A stretch of 23,495 nucleotides of DNA, from the IMG/VR virus record IMGVR_UViG_3300025645_000460, positions 1-23,495 of that record; one strand, written 5' to 3'. The notes below the pieces were generated by a model. It was not told the origin of the DNA. It searched no databases and was given only the letters and a program-made list of their open reading frames with translations. Positions 13,784 to 21,201 of this stretch are shown one piece after another (position 1 is the stretch's first letter; every line of letters starts with the position of its first letter). This DNA is from a virus. The position numbers were made by a program, and so were the translations under genes.

Positions 13784-14266
13784 TTAAATAAGGTCTGTTA
13801 GGTCTGGGGCTTTGTAGTTAGGCCCTTTTAGGATCTTACCATCTTCTCGTCGGATTGGTTTACCATCCTCACCTAGCTTTGACATGTTGCTTAGGTGTAC
13901 TCTAGTAAATGCTTCCGATATCTTACTCTCACCGTATGTAGTATAGTGTTCTTGTAGAGCACGGTCTGATCTAGCCAACAGCTTTCTAAGTGTGACTAGT
14001 TCATCATCAGGCATCAGGGTAGCAGCAGAGTTATTCTCAGAGACAAGGAACAATCCTACAGATACATAGTACAGATCTACATACTCTTTGAGATGTTCTG
14101 CTGTGTTTGGTTTCTCTGCATACAACTCGTCAAGCTCTTCCTTAACTAAGTTGATCCACAAGCGAGGGTCAAGAGAACCCCCAAATGCTTTAATGAATTC
14201 AGCCAAGCACTCACTAGGGTCAATCGCCTGTTGCTCCATGCCGTCAATGTCATCTTGAGAAATCAT
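13784..14266 (-). CDS. MazG-like nucleoside triphosphate pyrophosphohydrolase
   Basis: The protein has 160 residues. The all-alpha NTP-PPase signature is visible: Glu43, Glu44 and Glu47 in KEELDELYAE, then Glu61 and Asp64 in KEYVDLYYVSVGL, the metal-binding acidic pairs. A C-terminal tail with SNMSKLGEDGKPIRREDG and GPNYKAPDL is typical of phage MazG-like proteins. These enzymes cut (d)NTPs to (d)NMPs and pyrophosphate; in phages they may clear non-standard nucleotides, adjust pools or lower (p)ppGpp. The start is in an ATGA overlap with the 57-residue gene upstream. It sits directly before the ribonucleotide reductase in the same operon. Confidence 0.88.
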   Translation of the reverse strand: MISQDDIDGMEQQAIDPSECLAEFIKAFGGSLDPRLWINLVKEELDELYAEKPNTAEHLKEYVDLYYVSVGLFLVSENNSAATLMPDDELVTLRKLLARSDRALQEHYTTYGESKISEAFTRVHLSNMSKLGEDGKPIRREDGKILKGPNYKAPDLTDLI

Positions 14267-14436
14267 CCTAGTTCCTTCACTTTTAGGTTTCTGATATGCA
14301 TGTCATTGTAATCATACATAATATCTTCAACTGTATCTCTTACATCATCTTCATAGGCAGACGGATCAGCGGATAGCACATGGCTAGCAGCCTCAATATC
14401 CGCTACAAAGGTAATGCTGAAAGTCTTCTTACTCAT
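14263..14436 (-). CDS. Small acidic protein, 57 residues, unknown
   Basis: The frame runs from ATG at 14436 to TGA at 14263 and begins MSKKTFSITFVADIE. It is tied to both neighbours by ATGA overlaps and filled without gap, and AAGGGG lies upstream of the start, which argues that it is real. The composition is acidic in the middle (EDDVRDTVEDIMYDYND). A strand-helix alternation is possible. No family is recognised. The location, between the DUF5664-like gene and MazG, suggests a role in nucleotide metabolism or regulation, but nothing in the sequence proves it. Confidence 0.75.
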   Translation of the reverse strand: MSKKTFSITFVADIEAASHVLSADPSAYEDDVRDTVEDIMYDYNDMHIRNLKVKELG

Positions 14437-14732
14437 TTGTAATCCCCTTGCTCAATCTTGATCTGGAGATTAGCTAATGCTCTCCAAGCTACCTCCGCCC
14501 AATCTCCATCTAACATGTGACGCATCATGGAGTCAAGATGATCCATAGACTTGGTTTTATCCCAATGCAGTGTGTTAGGTGTTTGTCCATGTTGAAGGCC
14601 ACCCGCAAGAGATAACTTAGCAATGCATACCAGTGCATCAGGGAAGTAGTTAATCACCCCTGTATAGATTGGTATAGCTTTACGTTCCATTGCATCCGTT
14701 GGTAATACTGATGGCTTAGTAAGGTCAGTCAC
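14433..14732 (-). CDS. DUF5664-like protein (dATP/dGTP diphosphohydrolase N-terminal family)
   Basis: The protein has 99 residues from the GTG at 14732, which overlaps the endonuclease stop by 8 bases and has AAGGG upstream. An ATG at 14789 would add 19 residues that merely shadow the endonuclease frame. The core is ERKAIPIYTGVINYFPDAL (15-33), AGGLQHG, HWDKTKSMDHLDSMMRHM (57-73), ending in a helix. This resembles the phage family named dATP/dGTP diphosphohydrolase N-terminal (DUF5664), with conserved His, Asp and Arg in the last blocks. In phages with 2-aminoadenine DNA a related MazZ enzyme removes dATP and dGTP; no PurZ is in this window, so Z-DNA is not indicated. The enzyme activity here is only presumed. 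Confidence 0.65.
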   Translation of the reverse strand: MTDLTKPSVLPTDAMERKAIPIYTGVINYFPDALVCIAKLSLAGGLQHGQTPNTLHWDKTKSMDHLDSMMRHMLDGDWAEVAWRALANLQIKIEQGDYK

Positions 14733-15171
14733 TCTTTTTCCCTTCTTTGAGTTTAATATGTAATTCTGTGGGTAATGAACCTGGTTCATCTAGCCAAGCT
14801 TCAGGTGGAAACTTTTCTGCCCATAGGAACCCATGCTTGTCACACCAAGCACCATATGTAGTTTTAGAATTAGGTGTGATCTTAGTAGAAGCACGAGAGA
14901 ATACAAACCTGATATCTAGCTCAGGGTGTTGCTCTTTAATGATTAAGTGCTTCTGCCTGTCATCGTTTTCGAAGTACCCTTTGGTCTCGATTATGATGCC
15001 ATTGTCTAGCAGGAAGTCAGGCTTATAGCTCCTGATCTTAGTAGGAAGGTACTCAATCTTCAGTACCTCATACCTGACTTCCTTTTGACGCTCTTTTAGG
15101 TAAGCATTGTTCTTTACCTCCAGCCCACTCTTATATGCGCTGGAGGCGTGGCGTCTAGGCTTCTTGGGCAT
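14725..15171 (-). CDS. T7-type endonuclease I (Holliday junction resolvase)
   Basis: The protein has 148 residues, almost the length of T7 gp3. Landmarks align throughout: SGLE with Glu18; YKPDFLLDNGIIIETKGYF holding Asp52, Glu62 and Lys64, the catalytic PD-(D/E)XK triad equivalent to T7 Asp55, Glu65 and Lys67; DDRQKHLIIKEQHPELDIRF; and YGAWCDKHG near the end. The enzyme resolves branched DNA and trims replication and packaging intermediates, and in T7 it also breaks host DNA. It lies one base after the Cas4-like nuclease gene and before the DUF5664-like gene, within the replication operon. The basic N terminus (PKKPRRH) may help DNA binding. Confidence 0.93.
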   Translation of the reverse strand: MPKKPRRHASSAYKSGLEVKNNAYLKERQKEVRYEVLKIEYLPTKIRSYKPDFLLDNGIIIETKGYFENDDRQKHLIIKEQHPELDIRFVFSRASTKITPNSKTTYGAWCDKHGFLWAEKFPPEAWLDEPGSLPTELHIKLKEGKKSD

Positions 15172-15172
15172 A

Positions 15173-16027
15173 CTAGTCCCCTTTGATATGGATGTAGTCT
15201 ACAAGCCCTGCTGTCTTAGCCTTAGATACCAAGGATGCTTGTGTCTTAAGCTCAGGCCAACACTTCTTCTTATGACCACAGAAGGTACACTCCATGCAGA
15301 GCTTAGTATTACCAGACTCTTTCTTGTAGTATGTCTCCTTGACAGGTTCAAAGCAACGCTCAAAAGGCTCATCCTGATTGATGTAGTTTACGTTCTCAAC
15401 AATCTTATCCATCTCTTCTTCCATAGAGATTTGCTCAGCGTTGATATACTTAAACTCACCATTCTGTTTGTTTACTACCCACCAGCCCCCTAGCTTCTTA
15501 TCAGCAGCAGTAGCGTAACCTACTAGCTGTGACATATAACCAAAGCTATCATTAGCACGTAATGTTTCAGCATCTTTGAACTTGTTCTGGTACGAGTAAG
15601 GAGAAGCAGATTTGATATCATCTACTCGACCATCTAGCACCAAATCATACTCACCATTGATGACAGTACCATCAGGCAAGTTAAGCTTTACGTAAGCAGC
15701 ATCTTCAAACTTTACACCAGAGGCCCGTAAGATACCTTTGAATACCGCCTCCACAATATCACCAATTAACATGTTCATGATGAAGTGTGGGGGTGGTGGT
15801 ATCTTATCTACAGGATTGTTCTTCTCAAACCAGAGTTGGCACTTCGGACGCCCAATGTTGGACATCCGAAGCCTGAACGCATCCCGTGGACCGCTGTTGA
15901 ACTGTTTGTTTAGTCCAGCTGCTACATCAGAAGCGACACGTTGAATGATCTCCTCCGACATAGAAGCTTTACCATTAACTGCATCCTTAAGAAACAGTTC
16001 GATAGGCAGTTCAGCAGCGTGTTCCAT
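15173..16027 (-). CDS. Cas4/RecB-like PD-(D/E)XK nuclease with probable Fe-S cluster
   Basis: The protein has 284 residues. The nuclease core shows GEYDLVLDG (Asp128), VDDIKSAS (Asp137, Lys139) and the RecB motif Q-x-x-x-Y (Gln167, Tyr171). One Cys lies ahead of the core (Cys63) and a group follows it (Cys244, Cys247, Cys250, Cys256 in CMECTFCGHKKKC). This is the one-plus-three cysteine layout that holds a 4Fe-4S cluster in Cas4 and AddB/Dna2 nucleases. By position it may be the exonuclease that resects DNA for recombination and recycles host nucleotides, like T7 gp6 in role but not in fold. The gene overlaps its upstream neighbour by one base (TAATG). No CRISPR array is present, so a link to CRISPR is not suggested. 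Confidence 0.85.
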   Translation of the reverse strand: MEHAAELPIELFLKDAVNGKASMSEEIIQRVASDVAAGLNKQFNSGPRDAFRLRMSNIGRPKCQLWFEKNNPVDKIPPPPHFIMNMLIGDIVEAVFKGILRASGVKFEDAAYVKLNLPDGTVINGEYDLVLDGRVDDIKSASPYSYQNKFKDAETLRANDSFGYMSQLVGYATAADKKLGGWWVVNKQNGEFKYINAEQISMEEEMDKIVENVNYINQDEPFERCFEPVKETYYKKESGNTKLCMECTFCGHKKKCWPELKTQASLVSKAKTAGLVDYIHIKGD

Positions 16028-16893
16028 TAGTCAGCTGCCTCCACATTTACGAATGAGCCTACAAGATCTGCATCCTCTTTAGAAAGCTTGGCACTGTTAT
16101 TCTCTGACCACTTGTCCAGAACATAAGTATTCGTGCGGCTAATGTAATCGAAGAAAGATCGAACTAGATCCTGATCTGCTTCTGTAACACTAGCTTCATC
16201 TAGCAGGGTCACTGTAGTTGTACCAAGTTCACCACCATCTGGTTTCGTAGTAACATCAGCAGTTAAAAGCATAGTGTACTGGATAGGTAACAAGCCTTTA
16301 CGTGTGATCTTAGCCAGAGCTTCATTGATGTTCTTTGTACCCTGTGTGCTACGTACTTCCATGAGGAATGGGGTAGGAGTAGAAGGATCACTGCCAACAG
16401 GGTTACCTTGTTCATCCTTTGGATCATTCATGGTAACTTCACCCATGATAACCGTCACACGCTTGACTGCTCTCATGATGTCTTTAGTTGCTTTAGGAAG
16501 AGCTTCCCAGTCCTTGACGTAACCAGACGGACGACCCAGGTTGAACCCACCTTTGGTATCCTTCAGATCATTGTACACATCATTAGCCATGACAGTCTTG
16601 TACATCACCTTAGCCTCAGAGTCCCACATACCCCAGTGCATACGCTTAGCAAAGACACGTACTGTTACGTCCTCTGAATACACGATGGAGCCATCTGTGT
16701 TATTGAGTCGATAAGCACCTACAGGTACTACCTCAGTCTTTACCTTCTTACCGTTGATCTCTTCAACACCCATGATAGCTGTCTGCTGTAGAGCAAGACG
16801 TGCAATACTAGCTTTCGCTTGTGTCACAGATGTTCCCATCATCTCCGCCAAGGCGGGATCAAGTTTGATCGTTGTTGCTAGTGCATTAGTCAT
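16027..16893 (-). CDS. Unknown replication-module protein, possible ssDNA-binding protein
   Basis: The protein has 288 residues. No catalytic motif was recognised. The central region alternates strand-like segments (GAYRLNN, VTVRVFAKRMHWGMW, RVTVIMGEVTM, QYTMLLTADVTT), consistent with a beta-rich fold such as an OB barrel, and it has several aromatic and basic positions. The C-terminal tail (KEDADLVGSFVNVEAAD) is mildly acidic. It lies between DNA polymerase and the recombination nuclease and has its own promoter, so it is probably needed in quantity. Those are the usual features of a phage single-strand-binding protein, replacing T7 gp2.5. This is inference from context, not homology. Confidence 0.5.
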   Translation of the reverse strand: MTNALATTIKLDPALAEMMGTSVTQAKASIARLALQQTAIMGVEEINGKKVKTEVVPVGAYRLNNTDGSIVYSEDVTVRVFAKRMHWGMWDSEAKVMYKTVMANDVYNDLKDTKGGFNLGRPSGYVKDWEALPKATKDIMRAVKRVTVIMGEVTMNDPKDEQGNPVGSDPSTPTPFLMEVRSTQGTKNINEALAKITRKGLLPIQYTMLLTADVTTKPDGGELGTTTVTLLDEASVTEADQDLVRSFFDYISRTNTYVLDKWSENNSAKLSKEDADLVGSFVNVEAAD

Positions 16894-16928
16894 AATACAT
16901 CCTTTGTATGTTAAGATTTGGAGTTGTA

Positions 16929-16957
16929 GTTATACTATCAAACGTCTTTTGTGTCAA
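16929..16957 (-). promoter_or_regulatory. Sigma70-type promoter for the putative ssDNA-binding gene
   Basis: On the minus strand: TTGACA (16952-16957), 17-base spacer, TATAAC (16929-16934). The -35 box lies in the last codons of the DNA polymerase gene. The leader is short and has AAAGGATG before the ATG at 16893. Perfect -35, 5/6 -10 and ideal spacing make it likely. Confidence 0.7.
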
Positions 16958-18986
16958 GCCAGTTGGGGCCAATCTTAGCTTCGAGAAGTAGTGGTACATT
17001 CATCTCAATGCCATAGGCGTCCATAACAAGTTTGTTTAGGCCTGTGTTCAGATCGTCGATAATGCCAATGACAATAGCCCGTTCTTCTGGGTGTATGTCA
17101 ATCACGGTGGAGTCATGCACAGTATTTACCAAGCAAGACTGGTAAGGTGCTAGACGCCTATCCAACTCAAGAATAACAACAGGTACAACATCACCTGTAG
17201 CAAAGCCTTGAACTGGATAATTCTTGATCATCGTAAAGTGTGTGGGTGATCCATTAGCTCTACGAGTTACGTCAGGGAAGGCGTACTGTCTGCCTGACAC
17301 GTTGGTAATCTTCTGGAAGCGTATGGCTTCGTCCCCTAGCTTCTTATGCCAAGCAGCAATCCCTTCATACTTCTTGTTGAAGTGGATGTAGTAGGCCTCT
17401 TCTGCCTTGCTTCTGCCATAACCTGTAGCCCCGAAGAGTGGAGCAAAGGTATGCTCTTTAGCAGCCTGACGTGTAGTGGGCTGTCCTGCATCTGTGATAA
17501 CCTTTGCAGTGTAGCTGTGAACGTCGAAGCCATCTGCAATCTCTGCCATAGCTAAGACATCCTGTGATAGGAATGCAGCAGTACGGAACTCTAGCTGAGC
17601 AAAGTCTGCCTCCATTATCTCTCCACCATCCCAACGTGATATGAACACACGCTTAACAGGGAATGTACCACCACGAGGCATGTTCTGCATGTTAGGGTTA
17701 CGACCACTAAACCGTCCAGTAGCAGTGATGTGTTGCGTCAAGCTTACGTGTAGTAGGCCATCATCCTTCGTATATACATCAATACCCTCTACGAAGGATG
17801 ACAAGTAGCTAGACACAGCTGACATTCGACGCAGGTCTGTCATGAAGTCCATAGCTTCTGTCATGCCATTGTTCTTAGCAGTAGCAATCAAGATCGTCAG
17901 GTTGTCTTTACCTGTGCCAAACCCGTTAGCTGTTACCCACTCCTTGCTAGGTGCAGAGAACTTTAGTCCAGCTAACTCATTGAGTTCTTTGAGTTTAAAT
18001 CCTCTGGACTCACACTCTTTACAATGGTTAGGCTTCTTGAATTTGCTGCCATCCTTCTTGGTTTTAAAGACACGCCCAGCTCCATCACAAGTTGGACACG
18101 TGTAGGCCTCTGTTTTACGGATAGCTGTAGTGTTAGACGACACGGCATCCTTAAACTCCTTGGGTGTCTTTGTGAAGTTGAAGAGGTCTACCCACTCTTT
18201 CTTGTTGTTAACCTTACGTGAGAACACTACCTGGGACATCTGCTCAGGCGAGTTTAGGTTAATTGGAGTGGCACCCATGAGATGCCTTACCTGTGCTTGA
18301 AGCCGTGTCTCAATGTCTGCAAGCTCACGTTCAAATAACTCACGTACAGCAGCAAGCGCTGGGCGGTCTACCTTGATGCCATCCATATACATACGAGATA
18401 GAACTACACATACCTCATTTGTAATGTCACGGATCTTAATAAGACTAGCACTCTCAGGCTTAGCATAGTCAGCCTCTTGGTCATGGAAGAGATCACAAGT
18501 AGTATCTAGGTCAGAGATCAGATACTCAGACAATTCTGCTAGAGGTATCTGGTTGGTATTAAAGCCATCCCTATAGTAACGCTTCAGGGTATCTCCCTTA
18601 CGGTGAGATAACTCTCTACGGTCAGCACAGCCCTCTAGACTAAGTGGATACTTCTGACCTCGCAGTAATACATACTCAGCCAGCATGGTGTCATAGATTA
18701 GTCCACTATACTTAAAGCCTGACTCCCAAATCCAAGGTAAGTCATGCTGAGCATTGTGCATGATAAGAAGTGTAGTCTCATCAAGGAAAGCTTGAAGTAA
18801 CTTAAAGGCAGTACCCTTGGTGTCCTTCTGCTCATCATGGTTAAAGTTCAAGACATGCCGTTCTTGCTGACGATCCACATTCTTAATGCCAACCTGTACT
18901 AAATAGTTACCCGTCTCATAGGGGTCTCCGTGGATCTTGCCACCACGAGTAGTGATAGTGTTTTCTACATCAAGAACTAATCTCAT
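16938..18986 (-). CDS. Family A DNA polymerase with 3'-5' exonuclease and inserted zinc finger
   Basis: The protein has 682 residues. Exonuclease domain: Asp6/Glu8 (LDVENT), Asn78/Asp82 (IMHNAQHD), Tyr155/Asp159 (EYLISD). Polymerase domain: motif A with Asp461 (MEADFAQLEFR), the O helix with Arg506, Lys510 and Phe514 (RQAAKEHTF), and motif C His624-Asp625-Ser626, where Ser replaces the usual Glu. An unusual insert at about 297-325 carries two CxxC pairs (Cys297/300, Cys322/325), a likely zinc knuckle at the thumb. Phe514 stands at the E. coli 762 position, which affects fidelity and ddNTP discrimination. No 5'-3' exonuclease domain is present, as in T7 gp5. The start is preceded by AGGAAGAGGA. 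It is the replicative polymerase. Confidence 0.93.
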   Translation of the reverse strand: MRLVLDVENTITTRGGKIHGDPYETGNYLVQVGIKNVDRQQERHVLNFNHDEQKDTKGTAFKLLQAFLDETTLLIMHNAQHDLPWIWESGFKYSGLIYDTMLAEYVLLRGQKYPLSLEGCADRRELSHRKGDTLKRYYRDGFNTNQIPLAELSEYLISDLDTTCDLFHDQEADYAKPESASLIKIRDITNEVCVVLSRMYMDGIKVDRPALAAVRELFERELADIETRLQAQVRHLMGATPINLNSPEQMSQVVFSRKVNNKKEWVDLFNFTKTPKEFKDAVSSNTTAIRKTEAYTCPTCDGAGRVFKTKKDGSKFKKPNHCKECESRGFKLKELNELAGLKFSAPSKEWVTANGFGTGKDNLTILIATAKNNGMTEAMDFMTDLRRMSAVSSYLSSFVEGIDVYTKDDGLLHVSLTQHITATGRFSGRNPNMQNMPRGGTFPVKRVFISRWDGGEIMEADFAQLEFRTAAFLSQDVLAMAEIADGFDVHSYTAKVITDAGQPTTRQAAKEHTFAPLFGATGYGRSKAEEAYYIHFNKKYEGIAAWHKKLGDEAIRFQKITNVSGRQYAFPDVTRRANGSPTHFTMIKNYPVQGFATGDVVPVVILELDRRLAPYQSCLVNTVHDSTVIDIHPEERAIVIGIIDDLNTGLNKLVMDAYGIEMNVPLLLEAKIGPNWLDTKDV

Positions 18987-19012
18987 ATCTTTATCCTCTT
19001 CCTATCATCCGT

Positions 19013-20239
19013 CTATGCTGTGTATTGACTACGAGAACCGTCTAATTCTGTATGAACAATCCCATGCCAGCCACCCTTAAGCTTGTTCTTAGCAATATTC
19101 AAGTGTCGTTGTGTGTCCTGATCCTCTGCACCTTCAACAGTAGGGTTCTTCGAGATGAGGATCATAAGGTCTGTCTCTGCTGCCTTACCTGTCTTTGAAC
19201 CCTCTAGCATAGATTGATCTACGTGGATCTTACCCTCTGCTTCAGCAGATAGTTGAGACATCCAGATGATTGCTGTCTGGTATTGCTTAGCAATGTTACG
19301 AGCATGGATAGCAGCGTTCTTCAAGTAAACGTCTGACTTGTCACTTGTCTTGGAAGCAAACTTATCACCCATATCAAGTACCACAATGTCAGGACGGTAG
19401 TTCTTAACGACAGCCTCCACCCAAGCCATGTCCTTACCTGTACTATCCTTAACCAGAACGTTGTCATTAACAATGTTATAACGTGATGCTGCAAGGGCTC
19501 TGTTATCTCGTACCTCATCAAGATCCATACTTGTAGCTGCACTCAAGTAACGACCCCCAACACGATCATAAGACTCCTCGTTACACAACACCATACACTT
19601 AGCACCTTGGTGAGCGAACCCACCTGGGGCAGCAATAAGAGAGGCGTGGAAGGATGTCTTACCTGTGTTAGGCCTAGCACCTACCAAAACTAAGTGACCC
19701 CCTGAGATACCCTCTACACGTCGTTTAAGGGATGGGATGTTAAACTTCCATTGAGACTGAATGTCATTAGCTTTCAGCAATGTTTCCATGCTCATGTCTT
19801 CCCACTCAACCTTGAGGTTTGGAGTGAAGTCTTCCTGATAGTTAGACAAGAGTTTACGTAAAGGTTCTAGGCTAGTCTGCGTACCATTGACGTATTCAAA
19901 CCCTAGGTTAGCTAATTGCTCACCAACAAACTGTTGGAACATAGAGCTAAACACATCATCCGCAATCTCCTTTGACATATGCTCCTCTTTGTCAAGCAAG
20001 CGGAACAGAGACTTGTAAGCATCCTTGTTAGCTGTAGTCATAGTCTTGTTAGCTGCGAAGAACAGAGCCTCTAGTTCAGCAGGGGTAATGTCCTTGTCGT
20101 AAGCTTCCATAGCGTGGTCCAAGGTCTGCTTGATCTTACGCACATCCTTAGTGAATAGCTCATCAGGGCAGCGGATACCCCTGTGTGAAGCATGGAAATC
20201 CTTATTGAGAAGCGTCTTGATAAGCGCTAGTTCCATCAT
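19013..20239 (-). CDS. Replicative DNA helicase, DnaB/RecA-like
   Basis: The protein has 408 residues from the ATG at 20239, which has AAGGAC upstream; a TTG at 20263 overlaps the preceding gene and was rejected. The N-terminal part (1-140) is helical, as in the DnaB-type N-terminal or linker region. The RecA-like core follows: Walker A GARPNTGKTSF at about 187-197, CNEES near 220 with the catalytic Glu, a Walker B-like DIVVLDMGD near 287, WMSQLSAEAE near 325, and a late Arg-finger region. The primase is a separate gene (21195-21989), so the T7 gp4 fusion is split here. It unwinds the fork ahead of the polymerase. Confidence 0.88.
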   Translation of the reverse strand: MMELALIKTLLNKDFHASHRGIRCPDELFTKDVRKIKQTLDHAMEAYDKDITPAELEALFFAANKTMTTANKDAYKSLFRLLDKEEHMSKEIADDVFSSMFQQFVGEQLANLGFEYVNGTQTSLEPLRKLLSNYQEDFTPNLKVEWEDMSMETLLKANDIQSQWKFNIPSLKRRVEGISGGHLVLVGARPNTGKTSFHASLIAAPGGFAHQGAKCMVLCNEESYDRVGGRYLSAATSMDLDEVRDNRALAASRYNIVNDNVLVKDSTGKDMAWVEAVVKNYRPDIVVLDMGDKFASKTSDKSDVYLKNAAIHARNIAKQYQTAIIWMSQLSAEAEGKIHVDQSMLEGSKTGKAAETDLMILISKNPTVEGAEDQDTQRHLNIAKNKLKGGWHGIVHTELDGSRSQYTA

Positions 20240-20240
20240 C

Positions 20241-20438
20241 TTATTCGTCCTTATCTGCACCAAGTAGGCGGTTAATGATTACCTTGATAGCCAAGTAAGG
20301 CCACTCTAAAGCAATCAGTGTTAATTCTTTTTCTGCATCGTCTAGGTCTGTTCCATCTTCAAAGTCCATAGTCTCCAACAAGAGAACTACACCTAGGAGG
20401 TACAGGATAACAGCACCCCATATAAAACCCATAATCAT
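20241..20438 (-). CDS. Small membrane protein, unknown
   Basis: The protein has 65 residues. An N-terminal hydrophobic segment (about 3-22: GFIWGAVILYLLGVVLLL) is followed by an acidic part (ETMDFEDGTDLDDAEKEL) and an amphipathic helix. The first ATG at 20438 overlaps the previous stop (ATGA), and an alternative ATG lies two codons on. It ends one base before the helicase start and is presumably co-translated. No family is recognised. A membrane protein in the replication block could anchor replication or change the host membrane early; this is speculation. Confidence 0.6.
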   Translation of the reverse strand: MIMGFIWGAVILYLLGVVLLLETMDFEDGTDLDDAEKELTLIALEWPYLAIKVIINRLLGADKDE

Positions 20439-20671
20439 TTATCTTGTACCTTTGTATGGTAGGCACCCACTGGTAGATCCATTGCTAACAGCAGATCGTT
20501 GAGCTGTTTGTACGAGATGTAAATGATATCTATGTCATCTGACTCTGTATTGTATTGAGATAGCAAAACGGAGTCATCACTATGGATAATAGCATCAATG
20601 TCATCGTAGAGATCACTCTCATCTAGCACAACTATCTTAGTAACCTCTTCATCCATCTCAACAGTAATCAT
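20435..20671 (-). CDS. Small acidic protein, unknown
   Basis: The protein has 78 residues from the ATG at 20671, which overlaps the stop of the 29-codon frame as TAATG; this coupling is why I chose it over the ATG at 20725, which would add 18 hydrophobic residues. The composition is acidic in the first 40 residues (MDEEVTKIVVLDESDLYDDID), and the rest is mixed. The strand-helix pattern with YISYKQLNDLL suggests a small alpha/beta fold. No motif or family is recognised. Confidence 0.6.
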   Translation of the reverse strand: MITVEMDEEVTKIVVLDESDLYDDIDAIIHSDDSVLLSQYNTESDDIDIIYISYKQLNDLLLAMDLPVGAYHTKVQDK

Positions 20672-20760
20672 TAGACAAACCACCGTGAAATACCAAAGAA
20701 CACACCATACAAGAGTACAACACAACTAACAAACTCTATCAGTAAAATATAATCATTCAT
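20671..20760 (-). CDS. 29-residue membrane peptide, unknown
   Basis: The short frame begins MNDYILLIEFVSCVVLLYG and ends FGISRWFV. It starts one base after the stop of the preceding gene and its stop overlaps the next ATG (TAATG), so it exactly fills an otherwise empty 91-base gap. The sequence is one hydrophobic helix of about 20 residues with a charged residue near each end, as in many phage membrane microproteins. No strong Shine-Dalgarno sequence was seen, so it would depend on coupled translation. Its function is unknown. Confidence 0.5.
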   Translation of the reverse strand: MNDYILLIEFVSCVVLLYGVFFGISRWFV

Positions 20761-20761
20761 A

Positions 20762-20971
20762 TTAGTTCAACTTATTGTTTGAGGGTGGCGTCATGGCATC
20801 GTAGTCTTCCATGTCGTCTTCTGAGGGTCCATAGCCTAGGTGTTCAAAGGTCAGATACATCTTGACAGACTCCAGTGCGCCATATGCCTGTTCCATAGTC
20901 AGGCTATCACTATAGTTATAGACAACCTCCAAGATGGATGCTGCTAGTGTACCTTTTGGTTGCTCAGTCAT
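20762..20971 (-). CDS. Small hypothetical protein, 69 residues
   Basis: The protein begins MTEQPKGTLAASILEVVYNY and is helical through about residue 48 (MEQAYGALESVKMYLTFEHL), then acidic and Pro/Asn-rich (GPSEDDMEDYDAMTPPSNN). It overlaps the upstream gene by 4 bases. The start is preceded by AAAGGAAAG. No family is recognised; it is a small operon member between primase and helicase. Confidence 0.6.
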   Translation of the reverse strand: MTEQPKGTLAASILEVVYNYSDSLTMEQAYGALESVKMYLTFEHLGYGPSEDDMEDYDAMTPPSNNKLN

Positions 20972-21201
20972 TTGGACTTTCCTTTTGGTTTACTGCCACG
21001 CTTAGCTGGCTCAGGTACAGGTGTAGGCTTAGGAGAGAACCCATACTGCTTAGCCTTAGCTACTGCTGTCTCAGGCTCAAGGTTATGCACAAAGATGGCG
21101 TCACCTAGTAGCCAATCAATCATGTGCTTTGCATCATCATTGCTTAGTATCTGTTGCCGTTCATACTCTAGCAACCATTTAGGTGTACCATAAGCTACCA
21201 T
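20968..21201 (-). CDS. Small hypothetical protein with basic tail, 77 residues
   Basis: The first 50 residues are helical and mixed in charge (PKWLLEYERQQILSNDDA, then MIDWLLGDAIFVHNLEPETA). The last 20 are Pro- and Lys-rich (PVPEPAKRGSKPKGKSK), a flexible, basic tail that could touch nucleic acid. It overlaps the primase end by 7 bases. It could be a helicase or primase accessory protein, but there is no motif to show it. Confidence 0.6.
   Translation of the reverse strand: MVAYGTPKWLLEYERQQILSNDDAKHMIDWLLGDAIFVHNLEPETAVAKAKQYGFSPKPTPVPEPAKRGSKPKGKSK

Noticed and set aside
14433-14732. Evidence of a 2-aminoadenine (Z) genome because of the DUF5664/MazZ-like protein
   Set aside because: No PurZ is in the window, and the family is common in phages with ordinary DNA. 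The rest of the genome would be needed to judge.
15173-16027. Phage CRISPR-Cas remnant because of the Cas4-like protein
   Set aside because: No array, Cas1 or Cas2 is present, and Cas4-like nucleases are ordinary members of phage replication blocks.
17036-17075. TTGACA on the minus strand inside the polymerase gene as a promoter
   Set aside because: No acceptable -10 box lies at 15-19 bases.
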